The notes beneath the pieces are model-generated. The model did not search any database and was not told the origin of the DNA. It worked only from the letters and a program-made list of their open reading frames with translations. Below are positions 1-9,500 of a DNA stretch of 51,465 bases, one piece after another (position 1 is the first letter of the stretch; every line of letters begins with the position of its first letter). The position numbers and the translations under genes are program-made. The DNA comes from Streptomyces populi (GTDB taxonomy: Bacteria; Actinomycetota; Actinomycetes; Streptomycetales; Streptomycetaceae), in NCBI RefSeq assembly GCF_002911015.1, contig NZ_KZ626896.1, positions 1 through 51,465 on the forward strand, given 5' to 3'.

Positions 1-745
1 TCAGCGGCAGGCCGGTGACCGAGACCACGCTCCGCGGCACGAGCCCCTGCCGGACCCGCTCCTCGACGAGGGCGACGGCGGCCCGCCCGAACTCCTCGGT
101 GAAGGGGCCCTCGCGGAAGACCGGAGGGCGCCGGGTGACCCAGGTGGTTTCGGCCGCACGGCCGGCGATCTCCATCAGGTGCTGGGTGCCGGAGGCGCCG
201 CCGCCCACGACGACCACGCGCCGCCCGGCGAACCACTCGGGGCCCGGGTACTGCGCCGTGTGCAACTGCCGCCCGCGGAAGGTCTCCTGGCCCGGGTAGT
301 GCGGCCAGAACGGACGGTCCCAGGTGCCCGTCGCGTTGATCAGCGCCCGCGTCGACCAGGTGCCGGCGCCGGTCTCCACGAGCAGCCGCCCCTCGGTCCC
401 CTCCCGGACCGCCCTGACGTCGACCGGCCTGCGCACTCGCAGGTCGAAGGCGCGCTCGTACGCGGCGAAGTACTCCGGGACGACCTCGGAGGACGGGCGG
501 TCCGGGTCGGCGTCCGTGAGGTCCATGCCGGGCAGGGAGTGCATGCCGTGCACCTTGCCGTACGTCAGCGACGGCCAGCGGAACTGCCAGGCTCCGCCCG
601 GACGCGGCGCGTGGTCGAGCACGATGAAGTCCCGCTCGGGCTCGAAGCCCGTGCGCCGCAGGTGGTAGGCGGCGGACAGGCCTGCCTGACCGGCTCCGAC
701 GACGACCACATCGACCTCACGCGCGTTCACCCCGGTGTTGTTCAC
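1..745 (-). CDS. Flavin monooxygenase-like FAD/NAD(P)-binding oxidoreductase (C-terminal part outside window)
   Basis: The minus-strand reading frame runs off the left edge, so about 248 N-terminal residues are visible. Near the N-terminus it has a dinucleotide-binding motif (VVVVGAGQAGLSAAYHL) for FAD. Further on it has GGAWQFRWPSL, and about residue 170 a second Rossmann motif (VVVVGGGASG) expected for NAD(P)H. This two-motif layout is that of FMO/Trk-type single-component flavin oxidoreductases. The substrate cannot be told. Start: GTG at 745 is used; an in-frame GTG at 730 is an alternative, and neither has a strong ribosome-binding site. It is divergent from the YjbQ gene. Confidence 0.85.
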   Translation of the reverse strand, partial: MNNTGVNAREVDVVVVGAGQAGLSAAYHLRRTGFEPERDFIVLDHAPRPGGAWQFRWPSLTYGKVHGMHSLPGMDLTDADPDRPSSEVVPEYFAAYERAFDLRVRRPVDVRAVREGTEGRLLVETGAGTWSTRALINATGTWDRPFWPHYPGQETFRGRQLHTAQYPGPEWFAGRRVVVVGGGASGTQHLMEIAGRAAETTWVTRRPPVFREGPFTEEFGRAAVALVEERVRQGLVPRSVVSVTGLPL

Positions 746-834
746 GCTTCTACGAACCGGACCGGGTCCCGGGATCTTCCCGTCGGACACCCCGCTGTGA
801 GCCACCTGACGGACCCGTGCCGGAAACCGCCGGC

Positions 835-886
835 GGCCGGTCGTCCGCGCCCGGTCGCCGGGTGCCGGGGTCGCGGACGACCGGCC
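835..886. repeat. Perfect 15-bp inverted repeat between divergent genes
   Basis: The arm GGCCGGTCGTCCGCG (835-849) is exactly complementary to 872-886, with a 22-base GC-rich spacer that can itself fold. It sits about 55-105 bases upstream of the YjbQ start and 90-140 upstream of the oxidoreductase start. It is therefore not a 3' terminator for either. A regulator site or a 5' leader structure are both possible. Confidence 0.6.
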
Positions 887-939
887 ACCGGATGCCGTGG
901 TCACAGGCCGGTGTCCGGCGCATGGGAGAGGATTGAGGC

Positions 940-1362
940 ATGTCCGATGCCTTCACCACGCAGGTCCTGCACATCTCCTCCGGTTCGTCGGAGGCGGTCG
1001 TCGACCTCACCCGCGACTGCGAGGCCTTCCTCCGCGAGGTCGCGGCGGGCCGCGACGGCCTCCTGAATGTCTTCGTCCCGCACGCCACCGCCGGGATCGC
1101 CATCATCGAGACCGGCGCCGGCAGCGACGACGACCTCCTGACCGCCCTGCACTCCCTGCTCCCCGCGGACGACCGCTGGCAGCACCGCCACGGCAGCCCC
1201 GGGCACGGCCGCGACCACGTCCTCCCCGCCATCGTCCCGCCGCACGCGACCCTGCCGGTGGTGGACGGGGCCCTGGAGCTGGGGACGTGGCAGTCGGTGT
1301 GCCTCGTGGACACGAACCGGGACAACCCGAACCGCGAGGTGCGGCTGAGTTTCCTCGGCTGA
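940..1362 (+). CDS. YjbQ/UPF0047 family protein
   Basis: A 140-residue protein matching the small YjbQ (UPF0047) family in length and in conserved blocks. These are FVPHATAGIAIIETG near residues 46-60, the GHGRDHVLPAIVPPHATLPV block in the middle, and a C-terminal GTWQSVCLVDTNRDNPNREV. The conserved His/Asp/Glu residues probably form a metal or phosphate site. Members have been linked to thiamine-phosphate synthase side activity, but the physiological role is unclear. The ATG is preceded by GAGAGGATTGAGGC, a good ribosome-binding region. The gene stands alone, convergent with the multicopper oxidase. Confidence 0.9.
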   Translation: MSDAFTTQVLHISSGSSEAVVDLTRDCEAFLREVAAGRDGLLNVFVPHATAGIAIIETGAGSDDDLLTALHSLLPADDRWQHRHGSPGHGRDHVLPAIVPPHATLPVVDGALELGTWQSVCLVDTNRDNPNREVRLSFLG

Positions 1363-1376
1363 GCGGCCGGCCCCGG

Positions 1377-1390
1377 GGCTCCGCGGAGCC
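1377..1390. terminator. Candidate GC palindrome terminator between convergent genes
   Basis: GGCTCCGCGGAGCC is a perfect 14-base palindrome just after the YjbQ stop and before the multicopper oxidase stop. There is no T tract, as is usual in Streptomyces. Position between convergent genes is the main support. Confidence 0.35.
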
Positions 1391-1393
1391 GGG

Positions 1394-1438
1394 CCCCGTG
1401 GAGTCAGGCCCCGTGGAGTCAGGCCCCGTGGAGTCAGG
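1394..1438. repeat. Three exact tandem copies of a 15-base unit across a stop codon
   Basis: The unit CCCCGTGGAGTCAGG occurs three times in a row. The last copy supplies the TGA stop of the multicopper oxidase (minus strand, 1434-1436). Because the unit is 15 bases, each extra copy places another TGA in the same frame, so expansion leaves the protein unchanged. Confidence 0.85.
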
Positions 1439-3017
1439 CCCCGTAGGCCACGAGCGCCATCATCCCAGCCTCGCTGTGGTAGGCGTTGTGGCAGTGCAGC
1501 ATCCACTGTCCGGGGTTGTCGGCGTCGAAGGCGACGGACATCTTCGACCTGGGCAGCACGATGGTCGTGTCCTTGCGCGGGCCGGTGTCGCCGAGCTGGT
1601 AGGTGTGGCCGTGCAGGTGCATCGGGTGCCACATGTTCGTTGCGTTGACGAAGTCGAGCCGGACCCGCCGGCCCTCCTGGACGAGCAGCGGGTTCGCGGT
1701 CGGGTCGGCCATGTCGAACCGGTGGCCGTTGATCGCCCAGTCGTAGGCGCCCATGCTGCCGGTCAGTTTGACGCGGAGGACCTGGTCGGGTTCTTTGGCC
1801 TCCAGCCGCACGCCGTCGCTCGCGCGCAGCTGTCCGGCCGTCACCGTCCGCCCGTCCAGTTCGCCCGGCCGCACGGCCGGGTCGGGCAGGCCCCCCGATC
1901 CGGTCCGCACCATGGCCATGCCGCTGACGTCCTTGCCCTCGGCGAGCGCGACGAGCGGGAAGACGCCGTCGTCGAGGGTGACCAGTACGTCGTACCGCTC
2001 GCCCATGGCGATCAGCAGGGTGTCGACCTCCTCGTGCTCGACGGGGAAGCCGTCCGTGTGGGTGATGGTCAGTCTGTGGCCGCCGAGCGCCACCCGGTAG
2101 GCGGTGTCGGCGCCCGCGTTGATGATCCTGAGGCGGACACGGCTGCCGGGCCTGCCGCTGTAGACGGCCGGGTCGGTCGGCACGCGCCCGTTGATCAGGT
2201 GGTACGGGTAGTTCACGTCCCCGGCGTCGCGGCCGAGCAGAGGGCTGGCGGCACGGCCGAGCCGGAACCGCGTCGGCGCGCCTTCGCCGGAGGGGGCCGA
2301 CGCGGACGGGGGCGCCGGCACGGACGGGTGCCGCGAGGACGCCGGCCGCCCCGGCTCGCCGCTCTTCATGTTCATGCCGGGCATGCCGTGACTGAGCTCG
2401 GCGAAGACGTCCTCGGGCGTACCGGTCACGCCGTCGAGCCAGTCGTCGAGGACGACGACCCACTCGTCGTCGTACGACAGCGGCTCCCTGGGATCCTCGA
2501 TGATCAGCGGCGCGTACATGGCCCGGTCGACCTGGACGCCCACGTGCGGATGGAAGAAGTACGTGCCGGGTTTGTCGGCGACGAAGCGGTACGTGAAGCT
2601 GGATCCGGCCCGCACCGGGGCCTGCGTGATCGGCGGTACGCCGTCCATGTCGCCGCGCAGCGAGATGCCGTGCCAGTGGATGGACGTCGTGGTGGCGCCG
2701 GGCAGTTGGTTGGACAGTTCGGCGGCGATCGTGTCGCCGGCGGAGATGCGGATCTCCTTGCCGGGGACCTGGCCGCCGAAGGCCCAGGACTTGACCCGGA
2801 CACCGCCGCCCAGGTCGAGCGTGGCGGGTGCGGCGGTCACGTTGAGACTGTGGACCCTGCCCGTACCGCTGCGCTTCTTCTCCACGCGGGCGACCTGGGA
2901 GCCGGAAGGGCTGAGGAGGGAGGGGGTGTTGGAGACGTCCTTGCCGCAGGCGGCGAGCAGGCCGGTGCCTGCCGCTCCCAGTCCGGCGAGGACGGTGCGA
3001 CGGTTGATGCTGTTCAC
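1434..3017 (-). CDS. Tat-exported multicopper oxidase, predicted lipoprotein
   Basis: About 527 residues with all four copper-binding blocks: HWHG (114-117), HPH (156-158), HPMHLHGH (464-471) and HCHNAYHSEAGMM (508-520). The last holds the type 1 Cys509, His514 and Met519. The N-terminus has NRRTVLAGLG (Tat signal) and a lipobox LLAAC with Cys24, so it should be exported folded and lipid-anchored. Residues about 205-268 are a Met/Ser/Pro/Gly-rich insertion (HGMPGMNMKSG and after) that recalls the Met-rich copper-binding segments of CueO-type cuprous oxidases. The GTG at 3017 is chosen because GAGGAC lies just upstream and the signal starts there; a longer frame to 3068 exists. Copper tolerance is the likely role, by family. 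Confidence 0.92.
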   Translation of the reverse strand: MNSINRRTVLAGLGAAGTGLLAACGKDVSNTPSLLSPSGSQVARVEKKRSGTGRVHSLNVTAAPATLDLGGGVRVKSWAFGGQVPGKEIRISAGDTIAAELSNQLPGATTTSIHWHGISLRGDMDGVPPITQAPVRAGSSFTYRFVADKPGTYFFHPHVGVQVDRAMYAPLIIEDPREPLSYDDEWVVVLDDWLDGVTGTPEDVFAELSHGMPGMNMKSGEPGRPASSRHPSVPAPPSASAPSGEGAPTRFRLGRAASPLLGRDAGDVNYPYHLINGRVPTDPAVYSGRPGSRVRLRIINAGADTAYRVALGGHRLTITHTDGFPVEHEEVDTLLIAMGERYDVLVTLDDGVFPLVALAEGKDVSGMAMVRTGSGGLPDPAVRPGELDGRTVTAGQLRASDGVRLEAKEPDQVLRVKLTGSMGAYDWAINGHRFDMADPTANPLLVQEGRRVRLDFVNATNMWHPMHLHGHTYQLGDTGPRKDTTIVLPRSKMSVAFDADNPGQWMLHCHNAYHSEAGMMALVAYGA

Positions 3018-3080
3018 GAAGAGTCCTCTTCTCGATGCGCGACACGCGTTCCGGGGCGGTCCACACACGGCCGCACGGCG

Positions 3081-3335
3081 TCAGAGGACGCGGGAAGCCG
3101 TGGGGACGTGGCCTATGTGCGCGGTGGAGAGGGGAGCGGCGGGGCGGGCGTCCGATGCCGGCCCGGTGTGCGGCGGGGTCGTCGGCGTCGTTCCGGCGGT
3201 CGTGCCGGGGAACTCGCGCCGGAGTCGCGCCAGGGTCGCGGGGCGCGGTGCGGCGACCGGACCGCGAACCGGGCGGGCGGTGCCGCCGAACCGGGCCCGG
3301 AGCAACTCTCGTACCGTCATCAGGGGCGTCCGCAC
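3081..3335 (-). CDS. Small hypothetical protein upstream of the multicopper oxidase
   Basis: An 84-codon frame, same strand as the oxidase and ending 63 bases before its start. About 88% of third positions are G or C, as in the real genes nearby. The product (begins MRTPLMTVRELLRARFGG; a later ATG at MTVREL is possible) is Arg/Ala/Pro/Thr-rich with no motif, signal peptide or membrane segment that I recognise. No good ribosome-binding site is seen. It could be a real small gene or chance. Confidence 0.35.
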   Translation of the reverse strand: MRTPLMTVRELLRARFGGTARPVRGPVAAPRPATLARLRREFPGTTAGTTPTTPPHTGPASDARPAAPLSTAHIGHVPTASRVL

Positions 3336-3430
3336 TTCCCGCGAGCTGGGACCGCCACCATACCCCGCGCGGGTATGCGCACCCCGGAACCGCCGATCAG
3401 GAATCAGCCGAATGCGGACCGGAGCGGCCG

Positions 3431-5182
3431 CTACTTCGCCGGGATCTTCTGTTCGAACCAGACGACCTTGCCGCTGCTCACCCGTGTCGCGCCCCAGCGC
3501 AGGGCGAGTTGATTGACCAGGAAGAGGCCGCGGCCGCTCTCGTCCCCGAGACCGGCCTGCCGCAGCCGGGGCACCTGGGGCGAGTCGTCGGTCACCTCGC
3601 AGCGGAGCACGTCGGTACGCAGCAGCCGCAGCGAGAGGGGCCGCGAGGCGAACCGCACGGCGTTCGTCACGATCTCGCTGACCATGAGTTCCGTCGGGTC
3701 GGCCAGGGACTCGAGACCCCAGCGGCGCAGGGCCCTGCGGGTCAGCCGACGGGCCTGCCCCGCGGTCATCGGGTGCGGGGCCAGGTACCAGTAACCGACG
3801 CTGTCGGGAGGGAAGCCCTCGAACCGGGCGGCCAGCAGGGCGATGTCGTCGTCCCGGGTCCCCGGGCCCAGGGTCCCCAGCACGTGATCGCAGAGCACCT
3901 CCAGGGAGGCGAGCGCCTGGGCGGTGCTCTGGAGACGGACCCGCAGCGCCTCGACGCCGCTTCCTATGTCCGTGTCCCGGGACTCGACGAGCCCGTCGGT
4001 GTACAGCACCAGGGTCGCCCCGGCGGGCGCGGCCATCTCCACCGACTCGAAGACGACACCGCCGACGCCGATCGGGGCGCCGGGCGGGACCCCCAGGACC
4101 TCGGCCCGGCCGTCCTCGTGGAGCAGTACCGCGGGCGGGTGACCGGCGTTCGCCATCAGCAGGCGGTGCGAGATCGGGTCGTAGATCGCGTAGAGGCAGG
4201 TCGCGATGTGGTCGCTGCCCAGCCGCTGGGCCTGTTCGTCGAGGTGGTGCAGGACCTCGTCGGGCGGCAGGTCGAGACCGGCGAGGGTCTGCACGATGGT
4301 GCGCAGCTGGCCCATGATCGCGGCGGAGGTCATGGAGTGGCCCATGACGTCGCCGACGATCAGCGCGACGCGGTTGCCGGGGAGCGGGATCGCGTCGTAC
4401 CAGTCGCCGCCGACCTGAGCGGTCTTCGAGGCGGGCAGGTAACGGCTGGCCAGCCGGACGCCGGTGGGTTCGGGCAGCGACGACGGGAGCATGGTGTGCT
4501 GGAGCGTGTCCGCCACGGCGGCCTCGTGGCCGTACATCACCGCCTTCTGGACCCCGAGCGCGGTGTGCGTCGCGAGCTGCGAGGCGACGAGCAGGTCGTC
4601 GCCGGTGAAGACGGGGCGGTCCGCGCCCCGCAGCAGGACGACCGTGCCCATGACGTGATGGCTGCCGTGCAGGGGCGCGATGATCAGGCGGTGGCCCGGC
4701 GGGAGCGCTCCCGCGGGGCCGGTCCCCGCCGCGAGCAGTTCGGCGACGGCGGGCGCGTTGCCGGGCGCGTCACCGAACGCGGGGCGCCCGTCCCGCAGCA
4801 GCTCGGCGAGCCGGCCGCCGCCGGCCGGCTGTACGCGCTCGGCGACCTCGGGGAGCGGCGGCGGGGGCGTGTCGGCGTGCGTCGGCGACACGCGGTCGGC
4901 GCTGTGCAGTCGCAGCACGACGGGTGCCGTCGACCGTTCCGCGCCCACCGGCAGCGGATCGTCGAGATGGACGAAGACCGCGTCCGCGAACGCCGGTACG
5001 GCCGCCTGCCGCAGTTCCCGGAGCGTCTCGTCCAGATCCATCCCGCGGGCGATCCGCCGCGTCGCCACGTCGAGGTACCGGAGGCGGTCGGTCTGCGGCA
5101 CGGGGCCGTCCGCCACAGTGGCAGGCGGGAGGAGGCCCTGCGGTGGGGCGGTGCCCTTGTGTGGGGTGTGGTGCTCGGTCAC
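3431..5182 (-). CDS. PP2C/SpoIIE-type phosphatase with GAF-like and anti-sigma-factor-type ATPase domains
   Basis: 583 residues. Residues about 35-215 look like a GAF sensor. About 225-440 are a SpoIIE PP2C phosphatase with the metal-binding Asp blocks GGDWYD, GDVMGHS, YTDGLVE and RDDDIALLA all present, so it should be active. About 450-583 are a HATPase fold with the N box SEIVTNAVRFA, VTDDSPQVP and GRGLFLV. Such fusions act on anti-sigma-factor antagonists and may also work as serine kinases in Streptomyces partner-switching cascades. GTG start, no membrane segment. It lies 53 bases after the methyltransferase on the same strand, so the two may be co-transcribed. Its partner is not in this window. 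Confidence 0.92.
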   Translation of the reverse strand: MTEHHTPHKGTAPPQGLLPPATVADGPVPQTDRLRYLDVATRRIARGMDLDETLRELRQAAVPAFADAVFVHLDDPLPVGAERSTAPVVLRLHSADRVSPTHADTPPPPLPEVAERVQPAGGGRLAELLRDGRPAFGDAPGNAPAVAELLAAGTGPAGALPPGHRLIIAPLHGSHHVMGTVVLLRGADRPVFTGDDLLVASQLATHTALGVQKAVMYGHEAAVADTLQHTMLPSSLPEPTGVRLASRYLPASKTAQVGGDWYDAIPLPGNRVALIVGDVMGHSMTSAAIMGQLRTIVQTLAGLDLPPDEVLHHLDEQAQRLGSDHIATCLYAIYDPISHRLLMANAGHPPAVLLHEDGRAEVLGVPPGAPIGVGGVVFESVEMAAPAGATLVLYTDGLVESRDTDIGSGVEALRVRLQSTAQALASLEVLCDHVLGTLGPGTRDDDIALLAARFEGFPPDSVGYWYLAPHPMTAGQARRLTRRALRRWGLESLADPTELMVSEIVTNAVRFASRPLSLRLLRTDVLRCEVTDDSPQVPRLRQAGLGDESGRGLFLVNQLALRWGATRVSSGKVVWFEQKIPAK

Positions 5183-5235
5183 GCGTTCTGTCCCGTCCGG
5201 TGGGTGGCGCGGTCCGCGGCTCGGACTCCGCCTCC

Positions 5236-5916
5236 TCAGTCACACCGCCTGCAGCACAGGAACACCTGCTCCTCGGGCGGAACGTCGGTCACCGCGGGGG
5301 CGTACGTGTACGAGGTCTCCTCGACGATCTCGAAGCCCGCCTCCTCGACGACCCTGTGCAGGTCCTCCCGCAGGTAGCCCGAGACCCTGATCGTGTTCCC
5401 GAGGAACGGGATCGCGAAGTCGTCCACATCGGCCTCGACCATCGACAGGACGAACAGGCCGCCGGGTGACAGCAGATGACGGACGGTCAGCAGGGCGAGG
5501 GGGATCTCCGCGCGCGGGAGCATCAGCAGCGAGAAGAAGGCGGAGACGGCGTCGAAACGGCCGAGGTCGCGCGGCCCGCCCGGGCGCAGGTCGGCGAGGT
5601 CCAGCTGATGGAAGGTCGCGTCGGGCACGTAGGCGCTCGCGAGTCCCACCATGCCGCCGGAGAGGTCGACCCCCACCACCTCGAACCCCGCGTCCGTCAT
5701 CTGGCGCGCGGTCGGCACCCCCGTGCCGCAGCCGAGATCCAGGACCCGCGCCCCCTCGCCCAGCGACCTGATCAGCCACTCGCCCGCGGCGACCTGGCCT
5801 TCCTTGTGCGGAAAGGCCTCGTCGTAGCGGTCGCCGATGGCGTCGAAGGCTTCGGCCTGGCCCTTGCGGTCGAGCGGAAGGCTCTCGTAATCAGTCCCGT
5901 GATTGCTGTTGATCAC
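5236..5916 (-). CDS. Class I SAM-dependent methyltransferase
   Basis: 226 residues. Motif I is VLDLGCGTGVPTARQM at about 58-73, followed by the acidic loop VVGVDLSGGM, the motif FHQLDLADL and SPGGLFVLSMVEADV near 150. This is a small-molecule type class I methyltransferase; the substrate is not apparent. The C-terminus is Cys-rich (FLCCRRCD). The GTG start at 5916 follows GAAAGG. The start overlaps the TGA of a 20-codon upstream ORF (GTGA), so translation may be coupled. The SpoIIE phosphatase follows. Confidence 0.88.
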   Translation of the reverse strand: MINSNHGTDYESLPLDRKGQAEAFDAIGDRYDEAFPHKEGQVAAGEWLIRSLGEGARVLDLGCGTGVPTARQMTDAGFEVVGVDLSGGMVGLASAYVPDATFHQLDLADLRPGGPRDLGRFDAVSAFFSLLMLPRAEIPLALLTVRHLLSPGGLFVLSMVEADVDDFAIPFLGNTIRVSGYLREDLHRVVEEAGFEIVEETSYTYAPAVTDVPPEEQVFLCCRRCD

Positions 5917-5975
5917 GAAAGGAACCTTTCATGGGGGATGGTGAAGTGGTCCGTGATGTGGATGAAAGCGGCCAT
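5913..5975 (-). CDS. Putative 20-residue leader ORF coupled to the methyltransferase
   Basis: ATG at 5975 reads MAAFIHITDHFTIPHERFLS and ends in a TGA whose first two bases are shared with the methyltransferase GTG. GGAG (5984-5987) lies 8 bases before the ATG, an ideal ribosome-binding site. 15 of 20 third positions are G/C. It may be a coupled leader peptide or a regulatory upstream ORF. I know of no homologue. Confidence 0.45.
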   Translation of the reverse strand: MAAFIHITDHFTIPHERFLS

Positions 5976-6556
5976 GACGGGATCTCCGAGCTTTGCCGGT
6001 CGCTCAGGAGACGTCAATTCGAGACGATAGTCGTTCGGCGTCCGTCGGGATGCCCGAGTGACCGAAACTGTTCGGCCGGCGGAACGGCTCCCGTGACGAC
6101 TGCCCGGCCGCTGACAGCACCCGAACTCGCCTTGAACGGAACCGCGTTGCCGGTCCGGCTGATGCCGACACGGCTGGAATCCGCCCGGCGGGAACGGACG
6201 GCCGCGGCGGCTCGCGGCGTCAACTCGCCCTCGGCGCACGCGACATGGCGAAGTCAGCTCCTCGTGCGCGGAGTCGAGGCCCGGTTCGGCCGTTCCCCCG
6301 GCCTTCCGGCACCGGACCGGGACGGGGCCGTTCGGCGGATCCCCCCGTGGCCGGTGCGACGCCCGGATCGCCGCCAGGAGCGGTGCGAACGTACCGGGCG
6401 TCGACCTCGGCGGGCCGGCTTCCTCGCCGAACCGCGTCCGCCGCCCCGGGCGTTTCGGATACGGACAGGGGCGTATCCGCTCCTCTTCACCCGTTGACCG
6501 GTACGGACGGCGATCACATCGTTACAGTTCGTCCGAAGGCCAGTCGGTGAGCGTTA
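5976..6556. other. Intergenic region between divergent methyltransferase and caspase-NTPase genes
   Basis: About 580 bases without a convincing gene. Plus-strand frames here have poor third-position GC and no family resemblance. It must carry both divergent promoters. TTGACC at 6494-6499 is the only -35-like hexamer near the caspase gene and has no good -10 at normal spacing, so I call no promoter. Confidence 0.6.
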
Positions 6557-9500
6557 GTGGGGCTGCGCGTGGGGCGGAGATTCTTCATAGCGTTGGGCAC
6601 AGGTCGCTACCGCCATCTCCCGGCGGAGGAACAACTCCAGGAGGTGCCGGCGGACGTCCGGTCGCTGACCGAACTCTTCGAAGGCTTCGGATACCGGTCC
6701 GTGCTGCCGGGACTCGGTGATTACGACGGGGCCGAGCAGGTACGGCAGAAGCTCGGCCACTGGTCGGCGGACGCCCGTCTGACCCCCGACGACGTGGTGG
6801 TCCTGTACTTCGCGGGCCACGGACTCGTGGAGGGCAGGGACCGGCACTACCTGATGTGCTGGGATTCCCGTGAGGAGGACCCGGCGACGACCGCGCTGGC
6901 CACCGAGGACCTCGTGCGCATTCTCTGCCGGGGCGACCTGCGCAATCTCCTCGTGATCCTCGACACCTGCTCCGCCGGAGCCGGAGGCGCGGACGCCGCC
7001 GGAGTCGCGCTCCAGGCCCTCGCGTACCGGCACGGCGGCTCGGGGGCCTCGAGCGGGTTGTGGTTCCTGGCTTCGGCCCGCCGGAAGGACCTCGCCGAGG
7101 ACGGCGCCTTCGCGGCCGCGCTGCGTCTCGCCGTACAGGTCACGACGGATCGCACCGGACAGCGCCAGCAGTACGTGGACCTGACCGAGCTCGTGAAAGC
7201 CGTCAACGAGCACTTCGACGCCGACGGGCACGGGCAGCGCGCCGAACTCGCCGGAGGGCTGGTGACCGGCCTGGCACCCTTCCTGCCGAACGCGGGCTTC
7301 CGCGAGGAACTGCCGCCGCTGGGTACCGACCTGGAGGTGCAGCGGCGCGTGGCCGCCCGCGATCTGACCGAACACTTCGGCCCGCGATCGCGAGGCGTGG
7401 AGTTCGAGTCCGAGCAGGGCCTCTACTTCAGCGGACGGATCCGCGTTCTGACCGAGCTCGTGGAGTGGCTCACCGCCGTCGACAGCGACGGCAGGGGCCG
7501 GGTCGTCACCGGAAGCCCCGGATGCGGGAAGTCGGCGGTGCTCGGCAGGATCGTGGCCCTGTCGGACGACGGGTACCGCGCGCGCTTCGACCTGGCGGGC
7601 GTCGATCCCGCCACCGTGGTCCACGAGGGGTGCGTGACGGCCGCCGTCCACGCGCGGCACAAGCGGCTCGAGGAGGTGGTCGAGCGGATCGCCACCGCGC
7701 TCGGCGCCGAGGTGGACGGCACGGCCGCCCTGCTCCAGGAACTCACGCGTCGAAGCCGCAAGGGACCACCGGTCGTCATCGTGGTGGACGCCGTGGACGA
7801 GGCGGGCTCGGACACCGCCGCCGATGCCGGAGGACACGGCGAGCCGCGCCGGATCACGCGTGAGCTGCTGCGGCCGATGGCGGACATCCCCGGGGTACGG
7901 CTGCTGGTCGGCACGCGGCATGAACTCGTGACGCCGCTGGGACCCACGTTCACCTGCCTGGACCTCGACCTCCCCGGCTACTGCGCCGACGAACAGGACG
8001 TCACCGGATATGTGACCAAGGTGCTGCTGGCCACGGAGGAACCCGAGGTCCGCACGCCTTACCGCGGCCTTCCCGAACTGGCCCGGACCGTCGCCGCAGG
8101 CGTTGCGGCACGGGCGGACGGCGTCTATCTCTACGCCCGGACGACCGCTCGTACGCTGAGGTCGGACCGGTGCGTCGTGGACGTGACGCGGCGCGGCTGG
8201 GAGGAGCAACTGCCCAGCGAGGTGGGCGAGGCGTTCGACGACTATCTGGCACGCTTCGGCCCGGACGAGCCACGCGTGCGCCGCATGCTGCTTCCGCTCG
8301 CCCTGTCCGAGGGCAAGGGCCTGCCCCGTGGACAGGTGTGGACGACGCTCAGCTCCGCGATCTCCGGGGTGCCGTGTACCGAGCAGGACACGTCGTGGCT
8401 CCTCGACGTCGCCGGTGCCTACGTCGCCGAGGTCATCGACGACGACGGCCGCTCGGTCTACCGGCTCTACCACAAGGCACTGGCCGAGCATCTCCGTACG
8501 ACGACGGGCCTGCCGGCCGCGGAGATCCAAAGGACGGTGGTCGACGCTCTCACCGGCATCGTCCCGAGGGCCGCCGGTGACGGCCGCCGCGACTGGTTCG
8601 CGGCCCCTCCCTATCTGCAGCGGCACCTGGCCACCCACGCGGGCGCGGCGGGAGTGCTCGTCGATCTCGTGCAGGACCCGGGTTTCCTCCTGGCGAGCGA
8701 ATCGCTCGGCCTGTTGCGCGCGTTCACCTCGATCGAAGGTGACGGGCCGAGGCGGGTACGCACCGCGTACGAGCAGGTGGCGCACCGCATGAGTCCCGAC
8801 CGGCCGCTCGGCGGCAGGGCCTCCGACCTGCAGCTCTCGGCGAGGCGCTGCGAGGCGGACGAACTGGCCGATCGGATAGGCGGGCTGGGCGTCGCGCTCC
8901 CGTGGACCGCGTGCTGGGCGTGGTGGTCGGCGAGCGGCGCCCACCGGCTCCTCAGCGGGCACGGCAAGTCGGTCCTCTGCGTGGACATCGGCGATCTCGA
9001 CGGACGGCCCATCGCCGTGACCGGCGGGCTGGACAAGACGGCGCGGGTCTGGGACCTCACGACCCAGCGGCAGATCGGCGAGCACCTGCCGGTCGGTGTC
9101 GCCGTGGGCGCGATCGCCATCGGCGACCTGGAGGACTACACCGTCGCGCTCACCGGAGGCGTGGACGGCACGGTGCGGGTCTGGGACCTCTCGGCCGGGC
9201 AGGAGTACGGCAGAGCGCTGACGGGTCACACCAACCGGATCGACGCCATGCGCATCGGCGCCATCGACGGGCGTCCTGTCGTGCTGACGGCCAGCCAGGA
9301 CGGCACCGCGCGTCTGTGGGACCTGATCGCCAGACGACAGCTCGGATGCGAACTGGCCGTGCACAAGCGCACGGTCCGGGACGTGGCCCTCGGTGAACTC
9401 GACGGACGTCCGGTCGCGGTCACCGGAGGTGAGGACAAGGCCGTCTACATCTGGGATCTCAGTGACGTCCTGGCCGGCGGCGACGCCCGGATCGACGGCA

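Noticed and set aside
897..3512. Long plus-strand frame of 871 codons over YjbQ and the multicopper oxidase
   Set aside because: Runs antisense to the oxidase and out of frame with YjbQ; no family resemblance.
5931..6497. 188-codon plus-strand frame with an AAAGGA site before its ATG
   Set aside because: The apparent ribosome-binding site is the other half of the GAAAGG/CCTTTC palindrome of the methyltransferase leader. Third-position GC is low and the sequence has no motif.
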